From Chenopodium formosanum (taxonomy: Eukaryota; Streptophyta; Magnoliopsida; Caryophyllales; Amaranthaceae), in assembly GCA_024500155.1 (NCBI GenBank), contig CM044868.1, positions 33,777,665 through 33,841,664 of the forward strand: 64,000 bases of DNA, read 5' to 3'. Each line of letters opens with the position of its first letter. The stretch's first letter is position 1. Positions 1-10,469 of this stretch are shown here, piece by piece. The notes under the pieces are model-generated. The model was not told the origin of the DNA and did not search any database. It saw only the letters and a list, made by a program, of their open reading frames with translations. The position numbers and the translations under genes are program-made.

Positions 1-1159
1 GTTTTACGGCGCATTAGATACTTAATTATGCCAAAATATAAAAGTCATAGACTCTTAAAGAAATGGTTCTCAAAAGATTATGAGATAAAGTATGATAAGA
101 AATATAGGAAACGAGGAACGAAGAAATGGAATAAGATTCCATTTCAACCCATGAGTTCATGTTATTGTAGTTAACATAGCAATTCGTTATCTTCACAAGT
201 ATCGGATACTGCTTGAGTATTCCACTTTGAAAGTGATATCAAACTATTGAAGATAAGCTAACTAATTAACTTACAAGCTAAGAATGAAGCAAGTGGTGCT
301 ACATCAGTTGTAAGGTCGTATGCTTTGTTTAAAGACCTTTAATATAAGGTTGGAACAAATAAATGGTTATTGTGTTCCATAATCAGCAATTGATCTGCTT
401 ACACACGGAAAGACTCTCATTCAAAGCAATGAGCAATAGTTGCAAATTTTTTTGAATGGCATGGTTGTCTAAACCATGAGTCAAGAATGCTTGATTATAA
501 ACAAACATTTTCTTAATATGACAAACTGGCAAAAAATCAAACTCATAGGCATGATTTGTGTTCCGAACATCTTTAGCAATGTCACATCGACAAGAACGTA
601 CTCGAGGCTCCTTATAGTTGATCGATTCGGAATCATTCCAAGACAAGCAAGTCTTACTTGTTGAAACCGACAAAGTAAAGAGATATTGTTCTTGGTATAG
701 ACAATTGGATCCAAAAGCTAAAAAAAAATTCATTTACTTCAACGTCTCACAAAGAATTTAAAAAAATATGGCAACATTCATCAAATGTGAACAAACTTGA
801 CCTTGAATAGTTCAAGAGTTCAGTGAAGTACATAATCGACTTGGCAAGATATCAAAACGTCTAGATTAGATTGAGCGATGTTTGCTTAATCCAAACGTGA
901 CCATCACAAAGTTATGAAATTGAAATTTTCATAAATAACTCCACAAAGAACATAGTGTCTCTTCACGAAGACCTTGATGCCATTTAAAAATGACTCGAAC
1001 AATGATGGATCACATCCCTTCCTATAAAGTTTTTAAGATTTGCACGAAGGACTAATGTTACACTAAACAAAATGTCAAAGCTAAGAAAGGACGCCATATT
1101 TAGTTATGGATAGAATTATCTTCTAAATGTCTTTTCAAGTATATGTCTAAAACTCTTAG

Positions 1160-1256
1160 CCACAGTGGGAATTCATTGGCTCAGTGGGAGCTAAGTGACT
1201 CAGTGGGAGCTCACCAGCTTAGCAAGAGCTAGGTGGTTGAGTTGGAGCTTAATGGC
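1160..1256 (+). repeat. GTGGGAGCT-type short tandem array (copy A)
   Basis: Four to five imperfect units of roughly 20-24 bases carry CAGTGGGAGCT or variants of it. The same array with about six units lies at 29470-29602 in copy B. The unit core resembles the polypurine tract AAGTGGGAGAT found just before the 3' LTR of the related copia element at 25288-25298. Both the solo LTR and the Tat-like element inserted inside or beside this array. Confidence 0.6.
1252..1256. repeat. Target-site duplication ATGGC, left copy
   Basis: ATGGC at 1252-1256 is repeated at 3557-3561, exactly flanking a sequence that begins TGATAAG and ends AATCA. The uninterrupted homolog near 29565 reads AATGGCTTAATAAAG, which supports this as the empty site. 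Confidence 0.8.
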
Positions 1257-1639
1257 TGATAAGTGACTTTTATGTCACCTTTAGGGTGTTTATTGAGTCA
1301 CTTTCCGGCTTAATTTCCAATATTTTAACTCTTTTTATCCTTTATTTCTATTATTTTCTTATTCTTGTCTTTTGTCTTTTATTTGAGTGTTTTGGTAATT
1401 TTTAGTGTTTTTGTCTTTAGTATCTTTATTTGATTGGTTTTAGTTTATTTTCTTAATTTTATTTTAGTTGATTTATTGTTTATCTGTATTTATTTTTTAG
1501 TCTTTAGTTTTATTCTTTTGTCGTAATTTTATTTTAGTTTATTTAGTTTATTTTTATTATTTTTTTTTTCTTTTATTTGTCTTGGTTTCATCCTCGGGTT
1601 TGTTTATGTGTAGGTTCGAGTTCGAGGTCCAAGCCAATT

Positions 1640-2170
1640 TCCCAAGCCTTTTTCATCCTCCTAGCTGCTCCCTCAATTCACCAAAACACCACGCACACCA
1701 GCCCACAGCCCCCTTCGACCACCATTCACTCAATAACAACAACAACAACTCAACTCACCTCACACCAAGAACCACCTCCAGCCACCAATCCGCCAGCAAC
1801 AACCACCAGCAACCCTCTTCTCCCTCACTCAACTCAGCGCACCCAAACCACCTGAACCACCAACACCACCGCAACAACCAATTCCCCTACTCCCTCACTT
1901 CTTGCAACAACAACAATACCAAATCACCACCAACACCCCGCAACTCCAATTAAGACCACCGTCAGCCACCAAAACAACAACAATAGCAGCAAATCAACAT
2001 CACTCACAATACCAAATCACCACGCAACCACTCAAACCACCTGAACAACCAATCACCCCCCGTAACAACCACCAGCCCTTCACCCACAATCAACCATCAA
2101 ACTCCTACCCAATTACTCACCAATTAAGCCACGCAACTCACAGCAACCCAAACTCACAAAGCAACCAATT
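1640..2170 (+). repeat. CAA/CCA-rich low-complexity block in the solo LTR
   Basis: About 530 bases of pyrimidine- and A-rich sequence built from CAAC, CACC and CCAA words, almost free of G. It opens all three forward frames and so gives false Pro/Thr/Gln/Asn-rich ORFs. It lies in the U3-like part of the LTR and is followed by a GCGCGC-rich stretch at 2170-2285. Confidence 0.75.
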
Positions 2171-2608
2171 CGCGCCCGCGCAGCTCTGTCAGAAAGCGCA
2201 CAAATTGGAGTCCAAAATCAGAGTAGAGGCAATAAGTTTGCGCGACCTGTGCACGACTTCTGTGCGGGCGCGCAATTGTGGGTCAATCATGAGCTTTTCA
2301 CGTGATTTTTATGAAAATTGGACGGCCATAATTCCTTCAATTAATCCAAAGGTCGATAATCTAATGATGCTAGATGATGATGATGTTGATTTACGGTGGT
2401 GATTACGATGATTTTTTGCTGATTGATGATGGTGAATGAGAGCAGCAAAGGAAGGGAGAAGATGGTGGGATTTCGTGGATCTGATGGGTTTGGTGGGAAT
2501 TTTGGAGGTTTCTTTTTCCTTTTCATTTTCTTTTTTTTATTTATTTTATTTTAGTTTAGTTTTTGAATTTAGTTTTTAATTAGTTTTTTATTTTTATTTA
2601 ACTTGTAT

Positions 2609-2616
2609 TATAAATA
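2609..2616 (+). promoter_or_regulatory. TATA box of the solo LTR
   Basis: TATAAATA, followed after ~90 bases by a leader rich in AGAGAGAG. The same octamer is used by most other LTRs in this window. It marks the likely U3/R region of this LTR. Confidence 0.6.
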
Positions 2617-3556
2617 CCCCTTTGAGGTTATTTTCTCACAACTTTCAATCAACATTTTATTTTAGATAGATTAGATTAGTTTAGCCTAACTTATTTTCTC
2701 TCTCTTAGGGTTAGATTAGGAGTTGTTGTAGAGAGAGAAAGCTTGGATTTCCATGGAGTTTTTAAGAGTTGAAGAAGCAACTTTGTGGAACTTCTCCTCA
2801 TCTATTCAATGAGCATTTTCTAACATTCTCTCATCTTTATTTCTTTGCTTAATTCTTAGTTTTTTTCTTTTTGTTTGTTTATTTGAGTAGATTAATTAGT
2901 TTATTTGTTTAATCTTGTTTTTATTCTTATTTTACCTTGTTTTCCATGTCTTTCTTCATTATGTTAGCTTAGGTCTTGTTCAAGGGAATTGGATGAAGGT
3001 TATATTAATGAATTAAATGATTGATTGTGATTAGGACGAAATTGTTTCTTGATTATTGTGTATGGGTGATGCTTTTATGGATTAGAATCTTTCTAGCTAA
3101 TCGATTCTATGCTCTTAATTGTGCTTTCAATAAATTGTGCGAGAGTGAGTTGGTTGAGAGTCCTAAGTTCTTTCATAACTTTGCTAGGCTAGTTGCACGA
3201 GAGTGAATTAGTTTAGTAGGATAATTAACAAGCTTGATTGTGCCAGAGTGAGTTAAATGTGTTGATGTTCCTAATCGAGGTCATTTTTATCCATTTGTAT
3301 GATGTTGTTTAATACATTGATGTGATTGGATTCCACTTTCCCTAGTTTTAGTTGTTTGTTTTTAGTCGTGTTTAGTTTAACCTCTCTCTATCTCACGACC
3401 TTTCCTAGTAGTCTAGTTGGCACAAATTAATACACTTAGTCTTTTTGGGTTCGACCCTTTACTTGCCACTAACTAGTTTAGTGTAAGTTTAGGTATTATA
3501 AATGATTAATTTGGTTAGGGTTAGTAGTCCCAACGACCTACTTTTAACCTCAATCA

Positions 3557-3592
3557 ATGGCTCATTAAAGGCTAAGATAGCTCAAGTGGGAT
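3557..3592 (+). mobile_element. Non-coding copia derivative, copy A, fragment 2
   Basis: Thirty-six bases that begin with the right ATGGC duplication and match 29566-29600 of copy B (GGCTAAGATAGCTCAAGTGGGA). They lie between the solo LTR and the Tat-like element, showing that both entered the same ~40-base interval. Confidence 0.75.
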
Positions 3593-4164
3593 TGTAGACA
3601 CCCATTTGTGTCTCCCCAAAACCAAACCCAGTGATGAGTACCTTTCACGTCGAATCATAATCGAATGAAACGAAAGTGTGGAAAGGCCTAGTGTTGCGGA
3701 AAGTTTTTATTTATTTTCTCTTCTCCGTGTTTTTGAAATCTTTATTTTTAAGAAAACATCCAATCTAGTTTGGTTGGTCCATGATATGGGTCCAATAATA
3801 GTGTACTTGGAAGGGAATTGCAAAGACCTTTCCAACGATATATTATAAGCGCAATTCCGATGAATATTGAGGAAGTTATGGCCAATTTACTAAACTGGGC
3901 CCGATTTGAGCTTTATGTGCGGCCCAATGATCTCGGGGAGGGCCTAATATGATTTATCATTTCTAATGCAATTAGGAATGGTTTTAGTCTTCTATAATCT
4001 TCTAGAAGGTTCTTTTCGTTCCTAATTCAATTAGCATTGATAAGTTGACTTTGTTGACTTTTTAGAGTTTTAATCAAAATCAAATAGCATTTTCGAAGGA
4101 ATTATATTATTTTATCCTCCAGTACAGTAAAATTATCGTATTTTCAAAAACGCGTTAAAATCAA

Positions 4165-4262
4165 GACTGGCGTCCAACCCAGGCCTTGGCGCTAGGTGCT
4201 AGCCACTGGTGCCTGGCGCCAGCTAGCCAGGGTTGGCGCCAACCTTGTTTCCTGAGCGTCGG
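4165..4262 (+). repeat. GGCGCC palindrome island in Tat-like LTR
   Basis: About 100 GC-rich bases in AT-rich surroundings, built from repeated words around TGGCGCCAG, GGCGCTAG and GCTAGCCA. The island ends ~40 bases before the TATA box. Related islands occur at 12372-12485 and, inverted, at 63070-63175. Confidence 0.75.
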
Positions 4263-4302
4263 ACTCTGTTTTGTCAAATTATCTTTTTTGGCTGATTTTC
4301 TC

Positions 4303-4310
4303 TATAAATA
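4303..4310 (+). promoter_or_regulatory. TATA box of the 5' LTR
   Basis: TATAAATA in the context CTCTATAAATATCG. The matching box in the 3' LTR is at 12529-12536, and in the minus-strand relative at 63006-63013. It is likely to set the transcription start of the element ~30 bases downstream. Confidence 0.7.
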
Positions 4311-5580
4311 TCGTATCAAAAACTCCGTTTTCATTCACGGATTCTCATCAACAATTAGTTTTAATTAGCTTTCATCAACAACTGTTAATTCCTTAGCATT
4401 CTTTCATTCATCTCTTTCTTACCTTGTTTTTCATACAAAATTCCGCATTCACGAGATCTAGATACACCTAGCCATATTCAAAGTTGCCTTCGCCCTAGAC
4501 GTGAAAGGTTTTAATTTCTGAGGGTTTGGTCCCAAATTTCTCTTTCAATTATTTAATTTAATTGTTTGATTATTATTTTCCTTGAAGTTACTAACATGTG
4601 TATTTTGTTATTAGAAAGAGGTACGAAGCATCAAAGTAAGTGCTTTAATGATTTATTGATATTATGATGTAGAAATCATGTTTATATTGTTATTATTATA
4701 CTCCTAATATCATGTTTAGGGAAAAGGTTATAATATCAAATATGCTTATTATGATTCCTGCGATGCTTCCTATGTTCTTCCTTATATTTATGATTGTTAG
4801 TATCATGTTAAGGTTAAAGATTTGATTTTTGTTGCTTAGTGACATGCAAGAGTTTGTTATTAATCTTGTAAGTATCATGCCTAGGATCTTGCTTTTATGC
4901 TTTAACATGAATATTATTATAATTATGATTATTATGATTATTATTAACTATGATTGCTATGATTATGATATTCGTTATTGTTCATGGTCATTATAATTTG
5001 TTATAATAATGGTTCATGATTATTTATTATTTATGATTATTATTGTTGCTTGATATTATATTTGTTATTGCTTGATCACCTTTATGCATGCTTAAAGGGA
5101 ATTTGTACTTGTAATCATGCTTAATAGGATAATTAATAATCTTGTTAGGGTTAATGTGATTATAATTTCAAATGATCGCCAATAATAGTTTGTTTGTGCA
5201 TTAATATTCAACCAACATAGATTGAACAGGTTTAGGGTTAAATTTATTGCTTGCATGTTAATTGGAAAGCGCACATGAATACGATTAGAATAAAGTAGAG
5301 GCCTATTATTAGGGCAGGTTCAATCTCTTTTAGGTTGGATTTGTACCTTCATCCCCGAACCCTTATTTGGTTCATGACCTTATGGAGTTGACGATCTCTT
5401 GGATCGTTAAGGGGTGTAACCTTCACCTCGTGAACGGTTTACAAGTTCCTAAAAAAACTTGTTGACGACTCTTTTGCTCTATCTTTTTCCCTTTTGGACG
5501 CCACCGTAGTTTAGTGTATGATCACAGTGGGGTTCAAGCTAGTGGGATTTGAAAGGCTTGAAATTATTCCCTACAATTTT

Positions 5581-5598
5581 TGGCGACTCCACTGGGGA
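5581..5598 (+). other. Primer-binding site of Tat/Ogre type
   Basis: TGGCGACTCCACTGGGGA begins five bases after the LTR end. It resembles the primer sites of Tat/Ogre elements, which are usually attributed to tRNA-Arg; I have not confirmed the tRNA. The second Tat element has the near-identical site TGGTGACTCCACTGGGGA at 37173-37190. Confidence 0.75.
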
Positions 5599-5879
5599 GG
5601 ATTTCTATTTTAATTCCTGAATTTGTTTCGGCAATGATTTAGAATGAGTGAATGAGACTCGAAAAGTTCTAAGTATTTCATGTGCATTATTTTGACTAAG
5701 ATTATTGTCATATGCATAAAAAGGTTCTCATTTTAAAGACCATCCGTAATGAGTCAAAAACGTAGGATTTTACACGTAGGAAATTTGAGAAATATCTTTC
5801 ACAACTAAGACTGAAATAACACCGCGCGAAACTGGAAGATTTTATCGAGCACAGAAAGATGCTGAGGCATGTGGGAAGT

Positions 5880-5990
5880 AGCGTCAGGGGCCAAAGCTTG
5901 GCGCCAGACTTTTAACCGTAGCGCCAGACGCTAGCATTGGCGCCAGGGGCTACAGTTAAAATCTGGCACCAGTCTCTGTTTGCTGGCGCC
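5880..5990 (+). repeat. GGCGCC word cluster in the leader, first
   Basis: Five to six variants of TGGCGCCAG or AGCGCCAGA within ~110 bases, ending in TGGCGCCAATTT. It lies about 300 bases after the primer site, so it would be in the genomic RNA. Confidence 0.65.
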
Positions 5991-6634
5991 AATTTCCCCC
6001 AATACCGAGCTAGAAATATGCGTTCTAATTTCGACCAGTTTTTCGTATTGTTTCCTCGATCCTACTTCCTGATTGAATTTTTTTCTCACATTTCTGAAAC
6101 CCATATGTGTTCTACATATGGACATAACCCTCTGGGAATTCATGCTCCATCTACCTGATTGAACGCTCCGTGCAACAAAGGGTACATCCGAGAATGTTGA
6201 ATTCACCAAATCATGGAAGCGAGTTTTTTTTCTAATACTCGCGGTGTCCCATTCACTCGCGCCAACCCTTCACGGTTAGGCTTCCGCGCGGTGCATCCGG
6301 ACAATTAACCATGGACCTTCTTTGACTAAACCATATCCCAAACTTTAGAGAACTAGAGCCATGGTTAGGTTGCGAATGCATTGCATCATATTGTGCCTAC
6401 TTGACTAATTGTGCATTATTTGTTGTGCATATATATTCTATGTTTCTATTGACCGCTTGTTGACTTGTGTTGAGATTAAATAAATTAATGACTTAAAGAA
6501 CTTTGCCTAATTAATTATTTAACTAATTAATTTGAGTCAATAAAGTCTAATATTTTAATCAGAATTGACCTAGTATGACTCTAGGCATACCCCAGTTGAC
6601 TAATAACACCGAAAACAGTCCCAGACCGAAGCTC

Positions 6635-6740
6635 CAATATTGGCGCCAAGGTCTGAGCTGTAGCGCCACACTATGAAGTGTAGCGCCTAGCGACAGCTCT
6701 ATCGTCTGGCGCCAAGCTCCATGGTGTGACGCCTGTCCTG
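6635..6740 (+). repeat. GGCGCC word cluster in the leader, second
   Basis: Further TGGCGCCAAG, TAGCGCC and GACGCC words within ~105 bases, about 530 bases before gag. The surrounding leader is AT-rich. Confidence 0.6.
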
Positions 6741-7268
6741 TCGCTTGGCCGACAGTTCGGATTATTGGTCGAGTTATCACCTAGGGTCTAATTAACCAGT
6801 TTGCTAATTAATTCGGTTTATTTTCGGTGTCAATAACACCTTGTCAAGTCATTAATCGAGTCTTGGTCACATAGTCTAGCCACATGGTAATGACATGAGT
6901 CTTAATATGTCACCTACACTCACTAATCTTAGCACACAGTTTGAGTACACATCACCATGGCCATGTCTTAGGTTCATGCATGAGTCGGCCTTTTTCGTCA
7001 TTTGAGTTGGGGGGTACATTCTGTTCCTAATTCTTCATATCCCTCCATCTAAATCTTCTTTCACATTCTATTCCAATTTTTCTTCACTTCCTCCATCCAT
7101 TGCATGTTGAATAAAGTTTGAGTCAAATAATTATCAATAAATATTTTCAATTTCCTTTTCCACAGTACTTGGTCGAGGAGAGAAGGGCGATTAATCAAGG
7201 ACAACCTTTTTATTCAAGTCTCGCTTTTTGATAAACCGATTCGTCAAAAGAGGAAGGCTAAGAAGATA

Positions 7269-8387
7269 ATGGCAACTTAAGAAGAAGTCAATGATCTTAA
7301 GAACCAATTGGCTACTGTGACTGAGACACTGAAACTTCTCGCACTCAAGGTTGATGATCCCGTGAAGCAACAACAAATGAACCTCATGCAAGAAAGTCTA
7401 AGCAAGCTATCTAGTGACTATAAATTTCAGAGCATGAGTTCACAAGGGGTCTCGCTGGACAAGGAACTTCTTCCACATAAGTTCAACGCCACTAACATCC
7501 CTAAATTCAAGGCAATAGATAACCCTTACTTCCATCTAAGAGCTTTTGAAACTATAATGAACATTAAGGGTATCGATAAGAAGGTTTTCCCCTCTCTGTT
7601 CCCACTATCTCTTGAAACCGTTTTCCAACAATGGTACTTCTCCCTTAACAAAGAGAAAACCTCTACCTGGGAATCGATAGTAAACGCTTTCGTTGATAGG
7701 TACAAGTGCAATATTCAAGTTGAAACTGACCATAGACAACTTGAGATGCAAAGACAAAAAGAGAATGAAGGCTTTACTTCTTTCTTTAATAAATGGAGGG
7801 AAACTTCCGCCAAGATGATTGAGGTCCCCACCGAAAAGGAGTCTGTAAGGATGTTTGTCAAGAATCTCCAAGAAAAGTATTCAAAGCACTTAAAATATCA
7901 ACACAACTTGAATACTTTCAAGGCCGTTTATGACATCGAAATTGAAATCGAAGACGACCTCGCAAAGCAAAAAGATACTAACAATAGTAACCACGGTGGC
8001 TGGAAAGGAAAGAAGAACGACAACCCTTCTTCTTCAGAAAACGCCCACTCTAGTAAGAATGTTAGTACTTTTGACCATAATAGTGTCTTAGCCATAGATA
8101 ATCAAAGATCTAAAAGGAAACCCAGGCGAGAGTTCACACCCATTGGAATGACCTACGATGCTGCTTTCGATCGTCTCTATGATCGAGGATTAATCAAACC
8201 TATTGGCCCTACCGAGGATCCAACACCAGAAAGTCGATCTTCGAGATGGAATCCAAATTCCTATTGCAAGTACCATCAAGGAAACGGTCATACCACTGAT
8301 GAATGCTACAGGTTTAAAAATCTCATTCAAGACGTCATAGAAGCAAACAAGGTCCCATTGCCTCTAGCTAGCGAGAAGACTGGGTGA
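7269..8387 (+). pseudogene. gag of the Tat-like element, stop at codon 4
   Basis: Encodes a retrotransposon capsid/nucleocapsid-type Gag of 372 codons. The natural start is probably the ATG at 7269 (Met-Ala-Thr), but codon 4 is TAA where CAA would be expected; the frame is then open from 7281 to the TGA at 8385. The core fold is seen around residues 105-150, with FSLNKEKTSTWESIVNAF matching the W-x2-hydrophobic pattern of plant gypsy Gag, and QRQKENEGFTSFFNKWRE near 160. A zinc-knuckle-like C-x2-H-x4-H-x4-C (CKYHQGNGHTTDEC) lies at about residues 333-346, the form seen in Tat elements. The protein ends 30 residues later, with no fusion to protease or pol. The gag at 38193-39301 is a distant homolog. 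Confidence 0.88.
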
Positions 8388-9290
8388 TGATGAAGCGAAT
8401 GACACAAGACAAGAGGCGAGCTGCAACGACAAGATTTCATGGCCTCTTTTTCTATTTCTGTTTCATCTTTTCTTTCCCCAATAAGTCTAGCATAGGCACC
8501 TTTTCCTTTCCTTAGATTAACTTTGTAGATTCTTTATTTTCTTCTAATAAATGAGCATCTATTTCCTTGCACATGATCATCACATTGCATTGCATAAAAA
8601 ATAAAAAAAATAAAAAAAATAAAATAAAGAAAAAAGAAAAAAAAGAAAAAAATCCATGTCGAGCTAAACACAAGGTATACCAATGATTTGAGGCACCCCT
8701 TGTAGCCACATCATATCTCCTTTCACCTTTCAAATATACAATCCTTTCTTCATAAGCCACTTTGAGCCTCGTCTAATGATAGGCCCTTCATTTTTTCAAC
8801 CTACATCTACCTAACCTTGGGATGGGATGGTGTGTAACTTATGCAACTCTAAAAAGCTTGAGTGATTTCAAAAGATCAAAATAAATAGCAAAAATAAGCA
8901 AGCAAAAATAAATAAAAGTGTACAAAAAGGCAAGTGTTCCAATGTCTTTGATATGAAAATATCTTCGATAAGAACACGTCTCAGATTGCGTCTCTTATCA
9001 AGTGCTCGGTACTGTGCCTTAGAAACATGAATTCCAAGTGAGTGATAGATCGCATGATTGAGATTGCCCACACTTATAAAAATAAAATAGATGCTAAAAC
9101 AAAAGAAAGGGCTAAAAAGAATAGAAATTCAAGCATAAAAATATAAAGATTCAAAAGCGAGGTTGCACACCTTGGGGGCTAATCGAGGGTCTTGAGCCTT
9201 TTATCCTCTTCTTCTATAACCTTTAGCCTAACCACGTCACAACCCTTAAAAAGACCTTTTTGTGGTATACACACACTTGTGCGAGGTTCG
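8388..9290 (+). other. Untranslated region after gag, with A/G-rich tract
   Basis: No gene recognised. A tract of A-runs broken by T and G lies at 8597-8652, followed by AT-rich sequence containing AAAATAAATAAAAGTG-like words. In an autonomous relative this is where pol would lie; here it has been lost or was never present. Confidence 0.6.
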
Positions 9291-9294
9291 CCTA

Positions 9295-9336
9295 GAGCTA
9301 CGTTCGGCCTGATTCCTAACGGATACGTAGGCAACC
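9295..9336 (+). other. Conserved TACGTAGGCAACC motif after the coding region
   Basis: GAGCTACGTTCGG, then CTGATTCC and GGATACGTAGGCAACC. The same string of words is found inverted at 59713-59755, just after the stop of the Tat pol on the minus strand. Conservation in non-coding sequence between a gag-only element and a pol-bearing one suggests a cis-acting role; its nature is unknown. Confidence 0.65.
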
Positions 9337-9737
9337 TCACATCGAGGTGCGGCCATAATAAAAATGCATTCATATTCACATTCACACACTTACACCATGA
9401 TCATATCAAGGGATCCCCTGTGCTCATCCCTATTCACTTAGAGCTAGACTTGGGGGCTTGATCCCTACATCATTAGCTTACCTAGCCTAAGAGTCACGAT
9501 TACTTGACTCTTTTAACAAATAATATCTTTCCACACACTTAGCTCATGCGGCTTAGATATAGTGTCACTATCACACACATCACAGACACATGACCAAATA
9601 CTTCCCTTAGGAACCCTTTGTCATGAAATCTTAATACACCGTTAAAGCATGCCTTGTCATATCAACATCACTCATCATTGCATCACGAAGCATGAAGTAC
9701 TTAGCCTCCGTGCCTAAGTTACCCAAATCGTTTTATC

Positions 9738-10110
9738 ATTGAGTCAACAGTTGAGATAGCATAGGATGGGTTAATCCTTGCACCTTGAGAGATAGTATCA
9801 AATGACATTTGACTAATATCATTAAACATGCATCTTCAAACTTTGGATTTTTTTTTTCACGTCTTTCTTTTTCGGGAGAAAGTCGGTACCCTCCATAAAA
9901 GTGACGGAAATTTTTGCTTTTTCGAGTCGCATGATCACATTACAATACACACACGAGTCATGTACACATTGAGTCATGTCGTGTAATATCACTTTGATAT
10001 TTGAGTCTAACACACGTATCATTTTACTTTGAGTCGAGTCAACCTCGAGTCAGTCAATCATATCGAGTCAAGTTTATGCCTTGAATCGTGTTAAGTCAAT
10101 GAGTCAAGCA
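9738..10110 (+). repeat. GAGTCA-rich segment
   Basis: At least eight GAGTC words, mostly TGAGTCA or CGAGTCA, in ~370 bases, densest at 10031-10110. TGAGTCA is the core of plant GCN4-type bZIP sites, so this could be a transcription-factor cluster or simple repeat drift. There is no coding signal. Confidence 0.5.
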
Positions 10111-10469
10111 ATGTTAAGCCTTAGTTCAATCCTAAGATAATTAAAGAAATTGTCAAAGTTCTATAGTAAAAAATAAATACAGGTGCAGCAGAATAGGGAA
10201 GACCCTATTCCAATTCTTGGCGCCAGAGATATTTCAGCAGCGCCAGAGCTCGAAGCCTCTCAGAAAGGTGATTTCGACTTCATACAACAATTTTGGGTTC
10301 CTTGGTGCGCCAGTTAGCCCCTATAAGTAATTTGACATGATTAAGTAGTCAGTTTGATTACAATTGCAATAAGTGATCGACCTGATGAAAGATCGTCTCA
10401 CTTAGCTTAAAGCGCCTAAGTATTGGCTCATTACAAGCACCAAAGCATCGGTTCAAAAGCAAGCACTTA

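Larger units (their letters stand above)
1..1256 (+). mobile_element. Non-coding copia derivative, copy A, fragment 1
   Basis: This stretch has no credible reading frame. It matches about 28536-29580 (copy B) closely by eye, including the shared word TTTTACGGCGCA near the start and the passage on a nucleotide run ending in CCATGAGTCAAGAATGC. Its 5' end lies outside the window. The last ~90 bases are a degenerate array of GTGGGAGCT units. It is interrupted at 1257 by a solo LTR and resumes at 3557. It is read as the internal region of a non-autonomous copia family because its later fragments align weakly to the pol of the copia element at 16642-26460. Confidence 0.75.
1257..3556 (+). mobile_element. 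Solo LTR of an Athila-like Ty3/gypsy element
   Basis: About 2.3 kb bounded by TG...CA and flanked by the 5-bp duplication ATGGC, with no internal coding region, so it is a solo LTR left by LTR-LTR recombination. Its downstream half (AGAGAGAGAAAGC, TCAATGAGCATTT, GGTTCGACCC, CCAACGACCTA) resembles the Athila-like LTRs at 40406, 42920, 49395 and 55246, but it is longer because of a CAA-rich block. Orientation is inferred from the TATA box and that alignment. It contains no real gene; the open frames at 1577-2402 are products of low-complexity sequence. Confidence 0.8.
3593..5575 (+). repeat. 5' LTR of the gag-only Tat-like element
   Basis: Starts TGTAGACACCC and ends CCCTACA, giving a 5-bp terminal inverted repeat. 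A GGCGCC-rich island lies at 4165-4262 and a TATAAATA box at 4303-4310. The second half (4600-5100) is rich in TTATTATGAT-type words. The open frames inside it (4186-4368, 4696-4908) are not genes. Confidence 0.9.
5599..7268 (+). other. Long untranslated leader of the Tat-like element
   Basis: About 1.7 kb between primer site and gag with no plausible gene. It contains two further clusters of GGCGCC-type words (5880-5990 and 6635-6740). Several open frames here (5931-6209, 6559-6780) arise from those clusters. Long leaders are usual in Tat elements. Confidence 0.7.

Noticed and set aside
383..733. 116-codon minus-strand ORF and 62-codon plus-strand ORF
   Set aside because: In copy B the matching DNA (28670-29030) does not preserve either frame, so they are chance openings.
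1577..2402. Three overlapping forward ORFs rich in Pro, Thr, Gln and Asn
   Set aside because: They lie in a CAA/CCA low-complexity block inside a solo LTR; all three frames are open because the block lacks G.
5581..5598. tRNA genes at primer sites
   Set aside because: Only the 18 bases complementary to a tRNA 3' end are present at 5581, 17953, 37173, 42899, 44860 and 55225; no tRNA fold surrounds them.
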